A stretch of DNA of 64,000 nucleotides from DASQUK01 sp046726215 (GTDB lineage Bacteria > Actinomycetota > Acidimicrobiia > Acidimicrobiales > VFJN01), in NCBI GenBank assembly GCA_046726215.1, contig JBKPAA010000022.1:1-64000 (forward strand). Direction: 5' to 3'. Shown in pieces: positions 50,924-61,533 of the stretch. Both the position numbers and the translations under genes were made by a program. The notes beneath the pieces were generated by a model. It searched no databases. It worked only from the letters and a program-made list of their open reading frames with translations, and was not told the origin of the DNA. Positions within the stretch are counted from its first letter, which is position 1, and each line of letters begins with the position of its first letter.

Positions 50924-52027
50924 GTGAAGTTCCGATGTGAGCGAGACGTTCTCGTCGAAGCCCTCGGCACGGCCGGCCGAGCGACCGCCAGCCGAGGTGG
51001 TGCGCTGCCGGTGCTGTCGGGCATCCGGACCGAGTTGCAGGGCGACAGCTTGACGCTGACGGGCCACGATCTCGAGCTGACCATCTCCGTCGTCATCGGT
51101 GAGGGACTCAAGGGCAACACCGATGGGATTGCGGTGCTACCGGCCCGGCTGACATCCGACGTGGTGCGGTCGCTCGCCCCCGGTGCGGTCGAGATCGAGG
51201 TCGACGGGGAACAGGCGCGCATCACCTCGGGCCGTTCCGAGTTCACGCTCCGAGTCTTTCCCGTCGACGAGTTCCCCCGGCTACCGGAGACCACCGGTGA
51301 GGCCGTGACCCTCGATGCCACCGAACTGGCGGCGGCGTTGCGGCAGGTCGTGCCGGCGGCGTCGAGCGACGACGCCCGTCCCATCCTCACCGGCGTGCTC
51401 TTGTCGGCCGAGGAGGGGGGTCTGAGGTTGGTGGCCACCGACTCGTTCCGGCTGGCGGTGCGTGACCTGCCGGGCCAGACGGTGTTGGCCGAGGGGCAGT
51501 CGGTTTTGGTGCCGTCGCGAGCGCTCAACGACCTGACGAAGGTCCTCAGCGGTGTCGGCGAGCTCACCGTCAGGCTGGGCGAGCGCGACGCGGGGTTCGA
51601 GGCCGGGGACGTGCGCCTGACAACCATGTTGATCGAAGGTGACTTCCCCAATTACCGGGGCCTGATCCCGTCGTCCGCCCCGCCCAACCGCCTGATCGTC
51701 AGCCGTGAGGGTCTGCTGGAGGGGCTCCGCCGCGTGAAGCTGCTGGCACGTGAGGCGACGCCGGTACGCCTGGCAATGTCACCCGAGGGCCTCGATCTGG
51801 TGGCGGTCACCCAGGATGTGGGCCAGGCCCACGAATCCCTCGATGCCAAATACGAGGGCACGGAGCTCACGGTGGCGTTCAACCCCGACTACCTCTTACA
51901 GGGCGTCGAGGCGTTGGAGGGAGACGAGGTCTTGATCGAGACGGTGGACTCGCTGAAGCCGGCGTTGGTGCGCAGTCCCGAGCACGATGACTTCCTCTAC
52001 CTGCTCATGCCCGTGCGCGTGAGCTGA
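50924..52027 (+). CDS. dnaN: DNA polymerase III beta sliding clamp
   Basis: The 367-residue protein has three clamp domains: MKFRCERDVLVEALGTAGRAT ... LPVLSGIRTEL, the middle RLVATDSFRLAVRD, and the C-terminal end YLLMPVRVS. It tethers the polymerase at the fork. The start is GTG 50924, directly before the conserved KFRCERD; the ribosome site is weak. Clamp-to-dnaA distance and order are standard for oriC. Confidence 0.96.
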   Translation: MKFRCERDVLVEALGTAGRATASRGGALPVLSGIRTELQGDSLTLTGHDLELTISVVIGEGLKGNTDGIAVLPARLTSDVVRSLAPGAVEIEVDGEQARITSGRSEFTLRVFPVDEFPRLPETTGEAVTLDATELAAALRQVVPAASSDDARPILTGVLLSAEEGGLRLVATDSFRLAVRDLPGQTVLAEGQSVLVPSRALNDLTKVLSGVGELTVRLGERDAGFEAGDVRLTTMLIEGDFPNYRGLIPSSAPPNRLIVSREGLLEGLRRVKLLAREATPVRLAMSPEGLDLVAVTQDVGQAHESLDAKYEGTELTVAFNPDYLLQGVEALEGDEVLIETVDSLKPALVRSPEHDDFLYLLMPVRVS

Positions 52028-52047
52028 CCGGGACGGGGGCACTGGGC

Positions 52048-53169
52048 GTGCACGTCCGCACGCTGTGGCTCACCGACTTCCGCAGCTACCCGTCGATCGA
52101 GGTCGACCTGTCGCCCGGGCTGACGGTGATCGTCGGCGCCAACGGCGAGGGCAAGACCAACATGCTCGAGGCGCTGGCCTGGCTGGCGACCCTGTCGTCG
52201 TTCCGGGGCGCCCCCACGGACGCGTTGGTGCGGCGTGGCACTCCGTTCGCGGTGATCCGGGCACTGGCCGAGCGGGACGGCCGCGAGCTGCTCCTCGAGG
52301 CTCAGTTGCAACCCACGGGACGCAACCGGGTGATGGTCAACCGCCAGCCGTTGCGCCGGGCCCGCGACCTGCTGGGGTCGTTGCGGGTCACCGTCTTCAC
52401 CCCCGACGATTTGGACATCGTCAAGGATGGACCGGGGGAGCGGCGACGGTTCCTCGACGACGCGCTGGTCGCCTTGCATCCCCGCAACGATGCTCTCCGG
52501 ACGCAGCTGGAAAAGGTCCTGCGGCAACGCAACGCGCTGCTGCGACAGTCTGGGGGCCGTCTCGACGAGGCGGGTGCGTTCACCCTGGACGTGTGGGACT
52601 CGAAGTTGGCGAAGGCGGGTGAGGCGCTGACGACGGCGCGCGCCGACCTCGTGGGGCGGCTCGCACCTGTGCTGGCGTCGACCTACGACGCACTGGCCAG
52701 AGAACCAGCGCTGGTGACGGTCGCTTACGACAATCCTTGGCGGAGCCAAGGATTGGCGACGGCGTTGGCGACGGCCCGGAAGGATGACCTTCGTCGCGGC
52801 GTGTCCACCGTGGGCCCGCACCGCGATGAGCTGGTCCTGAGCATCGCCGGTGCGCCCGCCAGGACCTATGCGAGCCAGGGTGAGCAGCGGACGCTGGCGC
52901 TCTCGCTGCGGCTGGCGGTGCACCACGTCGTGACGGCGGCGGCGGGAAGTCCGCCGGTCCTGTTGCTCGACGACGTGTTCAGCGAGCTCGATCCGGGGCG
53001 CAGCCGCGCCCTGCTCGCCCACCTGCCGCCCGGGCAGACGGTTCTGACCACGGCCAGTGGCCTCCCGGCGGACGCCCGTCCCGACGTCGTGCTGCGGCTC
53101 GAAGGCGGCGCGGTGGCGGCGGCAGTCGACGCACCGGGAGCACCGTCCGGGCCGCCCGCAGGTGGTTGA
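52048..53169 (+). CDS. recF: DNA replication/repair protein RecF
   Basis: The 373-residue ABC-type ATPase starts MHVRTLWLTDFRSYPSIEVDL, with Walker A GANGEGKTN, the signature STVGPHRDEL followed by ASQGEQRTLALSLRLA, and Walker B LLLDDVFSELD. It loads RecA at gaps via RecOR. GTG start at 52048, 20 bp after dnaN. The C-terminal ~20 residues are a Gly/Pro-rich extension. Confidence 0.95.
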   Translation: MHVRTLWLTDFRSYPSIEVDLSPGLTVIVGANGEGKTNMLEALAWLATLSSFRGAPTDALVRRGTPFAVIRALAERDGRELLLEAQLQPTGRNRVMVNRQPLRRARDLLGSLRVTVFTPDDLDIVKDGPGERRRFLDDALVALHPRNDALRTQLEKVLRQRNALLRQSGGRLDEAGAFTLDVWDSKLAKAGEALTTARADLVGRLAPVLASTYDALAREPALVTVAYDNPWRSQGLATALATARKDDLRRGVSTVGPHRDELVLSIAGAPARTYASQGEQRTLALSLRLAVHHVVTAAAGSPPVLLLDDVFSELDPGRSRALLAHLPPGQTVLTTASGLPADARPDVVLRLEGGAVAAAVDAPGAPSGPPAGG

Positions 53170-53171
53170 CT

Positions 53172-53543
53172 GTGCGCGTGGGTTGGCAACCTCTCGCGGG
53201 TACTCCAGAGCAGCCGATTCGGCTCGCCGACACCCTCGATCGAGTTCTCGGGCGCCTCGGGGCGCCGAGCCGGGCCGGCATCGAGGTGGTTTTCGACCGC
53301 TGGTGTGACGTCGTCGGCGAGGTCATGGCGGCGCGCACCCGCCCGGTGGCGATCGACGGCGAGGCGCTGGTGGTCGCGTGCGACGAACCGGCGTTGGCCA
53401 CCCACGTCCGGTTCCTCGAGACACAGCTCGTCGCCCGCCTCACCGAGCTCGCGGGATCGCGCCAGATCACACGGATCGAAGTCCGAGTAGACCGCCGACG
53501 CACCGGGCGACGGCCACCGCGCCGACACGCGAGGCCCGGTTGA
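53172..53543 (+). CDS. DUF721 / DciA-like protein
   Basis: The 123-residue protein has the DUF721 core (IRLADTLDRVLGRLGAPS, VFDRWCDVVGEVMAARTRPVAIDGEALVVACDEPALATHVRFLETQLVARL) and a basic Arg-rich tail. DUF721 proteins between recF and gyrB correspond to M. tuberculosis Rv0004 and are related to DciA, which helps load DnaB where DnaC is absent. The GTG at 53172 is preferred; recF stops 3 bp upstream. Confidence 0.87.
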   Translation: MRVGWQPLAGTPEQPIRLADTLDRVLGRLGAPSRAGIEVVFDRWCDVVGEVMAARTRPVAIDGEALVVACDEPALATHVRFLETQLVARLTELAGSRQITRIEVRVDRRRTGRRPPRRHARPG

Positions 53544-53712
53544 TTGCTGTGGCGCCGGCGGCCAGTGACGGCGTCGTGGTGCCTGACGCGCCCCCGGGGA
53601 TGAGCGGCAATGTCACACCCTTCTGGTAGACTTTCCTTGTTGTGATTTGGGGCTCTGACCAGGGCAAAAGGCCTTTGGGCGCCGGTCATCCGCCCCTAGG
53701 GAATCGACCTTG

Positions 53713-55668
<1,956 letters not shown>

Positions 55669-55674
55669 TCCCCC

Positions 55675-58170
55675 ATGGCTGACGACACGACGCCCCCCAT
55701 CAACGACGCCAACGGCTCCGACGAGGCCGAGGCCCGCGGCCGACTGGCCGTCGAGCCCATCGAGATCCAGGAGGAGATGGAGCGGTCGTTCCTGGATTAC
55801 GCCATGTCGGTCATCACGGCGCGGGCCCTCCCCGATGTCCGCGACGGCCTGAAGCCGGTGCATCGGCGCATTCTCTGGGGCATGTACGACATCGGCGCCC
55901 GTCCCGATCGCAGCTGGATGAAGTGTGCGCGCATCACGGGTGACGTGATGGGTCGCTACCACCCCCACGGTGAGGGCGCGATCTACGACGCCCTGGTGCG
56001 CATGGCGCAGGATTTCTCGTTGCGCCATCCGCTGATCGCGGGCCATGGCAACTTCGGCTCGCCCGACTTCGGCCCGGCGGCCTCTAGGTACACGGAGTGC
56101 CGGCTCGATCCGCTGTCGATGGACGTCCTGCTCGACGGCATCGACGAGGACACCGTCGACATGATCGACAACTATTCGGGCGAGTTCGAGGAGCCACTCG
56201 TCCTACCGGCGCGGTTCCCCAACCTGCTGGTCAACGGCAGTCAGGGCATCGCAGTGGGCATGGCCACCAACATCCCGCCCCACAACCTGGGCGAGACGAT
56301 CGACGCCGTGCTCCACCTGCTCGACCACCCCGAGGCCACGCCCGACGACCTGATGCAGTTCGTCACCGGCCCCGACTTCCCGACGGGCGGGTTCATCATG
56401 GGCCGTGCCGGGATCCTCGACGCCTACCGCACCGGCAAGGGCTCGATCCGCCTGCGGGCGCGCAGCGACATCGTCGAGGGCACAGGCCGCCAGCGCGACC
56501 GCATCGTGGTCACCGAGATGCCCTACCAGACGTCGATCGTCGCGACGGCGACCAAGATCAAGGAGCTGGTGGAGAACCGGCAGATCGAGGGCATCGCCGA
56601 CGTCAACGACGAGTCCGCCGGTGGCGACACCCGCCTCGTCATCGAGCTCAAGAAGGACGCGCCGGCGCTCGTCATCCTCAACAACCTCTTCAAGCACACG
56701 CCACTGCAGACCAACTTCGCCGTCAATACGGTGGCGCTGGTCGACGGCGTGCCCCGCACACTCAACCTCGTCCAGGTGTTGCGCGCGTACATCGACCATC
56801 AGGTCGACGTCATCCGCCGACGCAGCCGGTTCCGGCTCGACAAGGCCCGCCGGCGGGCCCACCTGGTCGACGGGCTGTTGAAGGCGATCAACGTCATCGA
56901 CGAGGTCATCGCCCTCATCCGGGCCTCGGAAGACCGGGCCGCCGCCCGCGAGGGGCTGGTGGCTGAGCCCTTCCAGTTCTCCATGGAGCAGGCCGAGCAC
57001 ATCCTCGACATGCGCCTGGGGCAGCTCACGCGTTTGGCCCGCATCGATCTCGAGACCGAGGCCGAGAACCTGCGCGCGACCATCGCGGGGCTCGAGGCCA
57101 TCCTCGGCGACGACGCCAGGCTGCGTTCGGTGATCAGGGACGAGCTGGTGGCGGTCAAGGAGCGGTTCGCCACGCCCCGCCGTTCCGAGATCGCCTTCGA
57201 TGGTGGCGACATCGACATCGAGGACCTCATCGACGACGAAGAGCTGGTGGTCACGTTGTCCTCGCGGGGCTACGTCAAGACGGTCACCGCTGACACATTC
57301 CGGGCCCAGGGGCGCGGGGGCCGCGGCGTCGCCGGTGCCAGCCTGCGCGACGACGACTACGTCAGCCACATCCTCACCACCACGGCACACGCCTATCTGC
57401 TGTTCTTCTCCAACCGGGGGCGCGTCTACCGGCTCAAGGCGCACGAGATCCCGCGCAAGGACCGCACGGCGCGGGGCACCGCCATCGTCAACCTGCTGCC
57501 GCTGCAGCCTGGCGAGCGCATCCAGGCCGTGATCGACACCCGCGACTACGAGACCAACCGGTTCCTGTTCTTCGCCACCAAGCAGGGGCAGGTGAAGAAG
57601 ACCAAGTTCAACGAGTACGACTCCTCACTCCGCAGCGGGTTGATCGCCATCAACCTGCGTGACCGCGACGAGCTGGTGAAGGTGATCCCGACCAACGGGG
57701 GCGACGACATCTTCATGGTGGCGCGCTCGGGCATGACCATCCGGTTCCGCGAGGACGACGTGCGGGCCATGGGCCGGGCGGCCGCCGGCGTGCGCGGCAT
57801 GAAGCTGCGGTCGGGCGACGAGTTGGTGTCGTGCGACGTGGCTGCTGACGACGTCGCGCTGCTGATAGTCACCGACGCCGGCTACGGCAAGCGCACCCAG
57901 CTCGACAGGTTCAACCCCCAAGGCCGCGGCGGGCAGGGCGTACGCGGGATCAAGCTCACTGCGAAGAAGGGGTTCGTGGTCGCTGCCTTCATGGTGGGCA
58001 TCGATGCCGAGATCTTCGTGATCTCGTCGGCAGGCACGATCATCCGCACCGCCGTGCGCGACGTGTCGTCACAGGGTCGCGACGCGACCGGCGTCCGGGT
58101 CATGAACCTGGACCCCGGCCAGAGCGTGGCCGCGGTGGCCCCGGTGCTGGGGGCGGACTTCCCGGCCTGA
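55675..58170 (+). CDS. gyrA: DNA gyrase subunit A
   Basis: The 831-residue subunit has the breakage-reunion domain with catalytic Y139 (AASRYTE) and a C-terminal beta-pinwheel. The GyrA-box-like sequence is QGRGGRGV near residue 543, and a second QGRGGQGV lies further on. In the quinolone-resistance region HPHGEGAIYDALVRMAQ, E. coli S83 corresponds to G101 while D87 is kept (D105). With GyrB it introduces negative supercoils. Confidence 0.95.
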   Translation: MADDTTPPINDANGSDEAEARGRLAVEPIEIQEEMERSFLDYAMSVITARALPDVRDGLKPVHRRILWGMYDIGARPDRSWMKCARITGDVMGRYHPHGEGAIYDALVRMAQDFSLRHPLIAGHGNFGSPDFGPAASRYTECRLDPLSMDVLLDGIDEDTVDMIDNYSGEFEEPLVLPARFPNLLVNGSQGIAVGMATNIPPHNLGETIDAVLHLLDHPEATPDDLMQFVTGPDFPTGGFIMGRAGILDAYRTGKGSIRLRARSDIVEGTGRQRDRIVVTEMPYQTSIVATATKIKELVENRQIEGIADVNDESAGGDTRLVIELKKDAPALVILNNLFKHTPLQTNFAVNTVALVDGVPRTLNLVQVLRAYIDHQVDVIRRRSRFRLDKARRRAHLVDGLLKAINVIDEVIALIRASEDRAAAREGLVAEPFQFSMEQAEHILDMRLGQLTRLARIDLETEAENLRATIAGLEAILGDDARLRSVIRDELVAVKERFATPRRSEIAFDGGDIDIEDLIDDEELVVTLSSRGYVKTVTADTFRAQGRGGRGVAGASLRDDDYVSHILTTTAHAYLLFFSNRGRVYRLKAHEIPRKDRTARGTAIVNLLPLQPGERIQAVIDTRDYETNRFLFFATKQGQVKKTKFNEYDSSLRSGLIAINLRDRDELVKVIPTNGGDDIFMVARSGMTIRFREDDVRAMGRAAAGVRGMKLRSGDELVSCDVAADDVALLIVTDAGYGKRTQLDRFNPQGRGGQGVRGIKLTAKKGFVVAAFMVGIDAEIFVISSAGTIIRTAVRDVSSQGRDATGVRVMNLDPGQSVAAVAPVLGADFPA

Positions 58171-58184
58171 TGGGGCGGGTTCCG

Positions 58185-58221
58185 CCCGGCGTCGGCCGGG
58201 ATCGCGTCGCGGGGCGCGACG
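58185..58221 (+). terminator. two hairpins after gyrA
   Basis: CCCGGC/GCCGGG (58185-58190 with 58195-58200) and CGTCGCG/CGCGACG (58205-58211 with 58215-58221) form two adjacent stems 15 bp after the gyrA stop. No T-run follows, so the terminator role is tentative. Confidence 0.42.
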
Positions 58222-58297
58222 TTCCTCCTCGCTGACTTCCCCCTCACGACGGTGACGAAGGCGCGCCCGCAATGGCGCGCCGGGGGAGGTGTGCACG

Positions 58298-58990
58298 GTG
58301 GCTCGGTTCGGGGGAACCGCCCGGCGCGGTCGCAGTGGGGCCGTCGGCCGTGACGATCGTGGGCAGATCGTGCCGCTGGCAGCGGCGATGGTGGCGCTGT
58401 GTTGCGCGGCCCTGCTGGCGCTCGTGCCGGTGGCGGGAGCGCTCGACGATCGGGCGCGGGCGCGCACCGCGGCCGATGCCGCCGCGCTCGCGGGCGCGGC
58501 CGATGGCGATCGAGCGGCGCGCCAGATGGCAGAGGCGAACGGTGGCGACCTCGTCGAGATCCGGCGCACCGGTGACGAGGTGGTCGTGCAGGTGCGGGTG
58601 GGTGAGGTCGAGGCGTACGCCAGGGCGCGGGCCACGCGGCGCCCGGCGCCGTTGGGCGCCGCCGGCCCGGGCGGTGGGGCCGGCGGGCACAGGGCCGGCC
58701 TCGCCCCCGCCATGCTGGCGGCACTGGCGCGGGCCGACGGACTGTTGGGTCGGCCGGTCACGGTTGCCTCCGGCCTGCGGACCCATGCGCAGCAGGAGGC
58801 GTTGTGGGAACGGCGGGCCACGAACCCCTACCCGGTGGCGCGGCCGGGCTCGTCCGATCACGAGCGCGGCCTGGCCATCGACGTACCGCGCGGGGAGGTC
58901 GACGATGTGCTCAGCGTCGCGTCTGCGGCGGGCCTGTGCCAGCCGTTGCCGGCGAGTGACCCGATCCACTTCATCGTGTGTGGTGCGTGA
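58298..58990 (+). CDS. TadG-like pilin N-terminus fused to a VanY-type M15 peptidase
   Basis: Residues ~17-115 resemble the N-terminus of TadE/TadG pilus-associated proteins: RDDRGQIVPLAAAMVALCCAALLALV, one TM helix, then DDRARARTAADAAALAGA. Residues ~135-230 form a D,D-carboxypeptidase-like M15B domain with SGLRTHAQQEALW and metal ligands H188 and D195 (SSDHERGLAIDV) and H224 (DPIHF). It may cleave peptidoglycan stem peptides while anchored in the membrane. GTG 58298 follows GGGAGG by 8 nt. No other Tad genes are nearby. Confidence 0.75.
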   Translation: MARFGGTARRGRSGAVGRDDRGQIVPLAAAMVALCCAALLALVPVAGALDDRARARTAADAAALAGAADGDRAARQMAEANGGDLVEIRRTGDEVVVQVRVGEVEAYARARATRRPAPLGAAGPGGGAGGHRAGLAPAMLAALARADGLLGRPVTVASGLRTHAQQEALWERRATNPYPVARPGSSDHERGLAIDVPRGEVDDVLSVASAAGLCQPLPASDPIHFIVCGA

Positions 58991-59066
58991 ACGCCCTGTG
59001 CGGTCGGAGAAAACACCTGGTGAGACCGCTGGGGCGCGTCGACGGTCGTGCCGTAGACTCCCCGCG

Positions 59067-60212
59067 ATGCCGGCTGACCCGTCCGGAGTGACCAGCGACG
59101 CTCACGGCCAAGGCGGTGGGGAACAGGAACCCGAGGAGCCGATCATCGGTACCGAGCCTGTTGCCGATCCGCGCGCCGGTTTGCCTCCCGTCGCCGGTAC
59201 CGGCCGCGTCGGTGGCAACGGTTCCAACGGCTATGACGAGGCGGGGTTGCCTCCGGCGGGCGAGGCTGGCATGCGCGATCGTTTGGGTGGTGAGGTTGGG
59301 GGCAGCCATCCCGGTGTGGCCGACTCCGATGCGCGTCGCGGGGCGTGGTCAACGACGGCCGACAGCGTGCTCGACGATGGCGAGCGACGCTACGGCGAGG
59401 TTCCGCCGCATGAGCCGCCTCCTTCTCTGTCAACCGCGCCGCCGCCAGCGATCGATGGCGGCGGCGACCCCAATGGGTCCGAGCCGCCCGCCGAGGGTGC
59501 GCTCGCTGCCGGCATCGCCGGCGGCCCGGCATCCCGAGTCCGTCCGCGCCGGACCCGCAAGAACAGAGCCAAGGCCAAGGCGCGCCGCGGGCTCCGGGTG
59601 CGCCAGCGGCTCTGGTCGATCGACCTGTGGTCCGTCTTCAAGCTGTCGGCGCTGTTCTACATCTGCGTGTGCCTCATAGTCGTCGTGGCGGGCACGCTGC
59701 TGTGGAATGTCGGGCGGTCGGTGGGAACGATCGACGACATCGAGGGCTTCATCACCCGCATGGGCGCTTACGGGACGTGCACGCTCAAGGCCGAGGTCCC
59801 GGCCGGGACCGAGTTCGAGGAGGACGACGACTGCGCCGATGGGGAGGTGCTCGTCGGCGGCTATCGGTTCGACGACGGCACGATCTTCCGTGTCGCCGCC
59901 ACCGGCGGCGGGATCCTCGTCGTGGCCGGTTCGATCGGCAACGTGCTCATGGTCGTCCTGCTCAACCTGCTCAACGAGCTGACGGGCGGCCTGCGCTACA
60001 CGATCGTGAAGGAGCCGATCTCCGGGCCGCCGGCCGCCAGACAGCGCGGATCCGGCCCGGGCGGCGCACGCGCCATCCCCGGAGAGCCCGACGGCCCTCG
60101 TCATGCGGCCAGGCCCCGAGGCCCAGCGGTGGCGCCCCCCGAGGCCCTAGGAGACGGGGGCGACGCCGTCCGGGTGCCGACGGTCGAGGGTTCGACCGGT
60201 CGCGAGCCGTAG
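59067..60212 (+). CDS. DUF3566-family membrane protein
   Basis: The 381-residue protein has a ~165-residue low-complexity N-terminus and a basic patch, then the DUF3566 core: RQRLWSIDLWSVFKLSALFYICVCLIVVVAGTLLW, a TM, an extracytoplasmic loop with one Cys pair, and a second TM (GGILVVAGSIGNVLMVVLLNLLNELTGG). It ends in a Pro/Gly/Arg tail. DUF3566 genes regularly lie after gyrA in actinobacteria (M. tuberculosis Rv0007). Function unknown. Confidence 0.85.
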   Translation: MPADPSGVTSDAHGQGGGEQEPEEPIIGTEPVADPRAGLPPVAGTGRVGGNGSNGYDEAGLPPAGEAGMRDRLGGEVGGSHPGVADSDARRGAWSTTADSVLDDGERRYGEVPPHEPPPSLSTAPPPAIDGGGDPNGSEPPAEGALAAGIAGGPASRVRPRRTRKNRAKAKARRGLRVRQRLWSIDLWSVFKLSALFYICVCLIVVVAGTLLWNVGRSVGTIDDIEGFITRMGAYGTCTLKAEVPAGTEFEEDDDCADGEVLVGGYRFDDGTIFRVAATGGGILVVAGSIGNVLMVVLLNLLNELTGGLRYTIVKEPISGPPAARQRGSGPGGARAIPGEPDGPRHAARPRGPAVAPPEALGDGGDAVRVPTVEGSTGREP

Positions 60213-60236
60213 CGCTAGCCTGGTTCGCTCGCACCC

Positions 60237-60310
<74 letters not shown>

Positions 60311-60455
60311 CGCCCCGGCTCCGGTCCCCCGGCGGCAGCGTTGCCAGGCCGTGTGAACCGTCCTACGGTGCCACCCAAGCGGACGACCTGTCTGGCGGGT
60401 ACCACGGGCCGAGTTGCGCGAGCGTGACCGCCCCAGCACAGGAGGCGGGAGCGTT

Positions 60456-61346
60456 ATGGGACACGATCATCTGGTGCGGCGGTCCGGGCGGGCGGTGACC
60501 AGGGCCGTTGGCGGAGTCGCGCTGGTCATCGTCTTGGCCACGCCCTTGTGGAGCGCCGCGCCCGTTGACGCCGCCCCACGGCCCACCTCCTATTACCTGT
60601 CGGTCGGCGATTCGCTGGCACAGGGGTTCCAGCCGATCGGGGGTCCGCACACCAACAGTCCGGTCGCTGGCTACAACCAGGGGTACGCCGACCAGTTGCT
60701 CAAGCTGGCGCGCGACAGTGGCGGGGACCACCTCCGTCTGGTCAAGCTTGGCTGCGGTGGCGAGTCCACCGCCACCATGATCGCCAACAGCCGATGCCGC
60801 TACGACACCGGGTCACAGCTGGGTGACGCGGTCGAGTTCCTCGACGAGCATCAGGGCGAGATCGCCTTCATCACCATCGACCTGGGTCCCAACGACGTCT
60901 TCGAGGATTGCGACGGCGACCCGAGCTGCTTCATTCCCCAGATCGCCACCAATCTGCCGCACATCGTCAACACTCTTCGCGACCACGCCGGCCCCGGGGT
61001 GCCGATCGTGGGCATGAACTTCTACGGCCCCGACGTGGTGCAGTGGTTCGACGACCCAGCCGCCGGCCAGGCGGGCGCGGCGAGAGCCGTCGCCTTCAAC
61101 AACTTCCTGGAGTCGCTGTATGCCGGAGCGGGCGTGCCGGTCGCAGACGTCGAATCGGCCTTCGCCGTGACCGACTTCGCGACGCAGGCGGAGTTGAAGG
61201 GCTTCGGTCCGGTTCCCCTCAGCGTCTACAACGCCTGCACCCTCACGTGGATCTGCACGCGTCCACCGCTGGGCCCCGACATCCACGCCAACGCTGACGG
61301 CTACGCGGTCATCGCCGACGCGTTCGCGGCGGTGCTCGGCCTCTGA
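60456..61346 (+). CDS. secreted SGNH/GDSL-family hydrolase
   Basis: The 296-residue protein has a signal peptide (TM ~17-34, cleavage near VDAA) and the SGNH blocks: SVGDSLAQGFQ (Ser nucleophile), GCGGESTATM (Gly), LGPNDVF (Asn) and DIHANADGYAVIADAF (Asp/His). Likely an exported esterase or lipase acting on esters outside the cell. Four or more cysteines may form disulfides. ATG 60456 follows AGGAGG. Confidence 0.88.
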   Translation: MGHDHLVRRSGRAVTRAVGGVALVIVLATPLWSAAPVDAAPRPTSYYLSVGDSLAQGFQPIGGPHTNSPVAGYNQGYADQLLKLARDSGGDHLRLVKLGCGGESTATMIANSRCRYDTGSQLGDAVEFLDEHQGEIAFITIDLGPNDVFEDCDGDPSCFIPQIATNLPHIVNTLRDHAGPGVPIVGMNFYGPDVVQWFDDPAAGQAGAARAVAFNNFLESLYAGAGVPVADVESAFAVTDFATQAELKGFGPVPLSVYNACTLTWICTRPPLGPDIHANADGYAVIADAFAAVLGL

Positions 61347-61377
61347 CGGTCCCCGGGCGTCACGGTAACGTGCGGGC

Positions 61378-61515
61378 ATGGCTCTGCTCCGACGTGCGCT
61401 CGCGGCCGTAGGCATCGCCGGCATCATCGCCGCAGTGCTGCGGGTCCGCGGCTCCGGTGGCACACCACCCCAGTCAGGTGGTTGGCGGGAGCTCAGCGGG
61501 CCGGGCCTGCGCTAG
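61378..61515 (+). CDS. small single-TM protein (45 aa)
   Basis: ATG 61378 to TAG 61515 encodes a short hydrophobic helix (ALAAVGIAGIIAAVL) followed by a Gly/Ser/Pro linker and GWRELSGPGLR. Small proteins with this layout are common in actinobacteria. There is no clear Shine-Dalgarno site. Support is the codon pattern and topology. Confidence 0.5.
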   Translation: MALLRRALAAVGIAGIIAAVLRVRGSGGTPPQSGGWRELSGPGLR

Positions 61516-61533
61516 CCGGGCTTGGGGACGAGC

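Noticed and set aside
58255..58285. Pair of GGCGCGCC octamers before the TadG/M15 gene as an attachment site or repeat
   Set aside because: Two GC-only palindromes close together are likely by chance at this composition, and nothing nearby suggests integration.
60311..60455. Search for tRNA-Ala after tRNA-Ile
   Set aside because: No cloverleaf with a TGC or GGC anticodon is seen. The DNA only leads into the SGNH hydrolase ribosome binding site.
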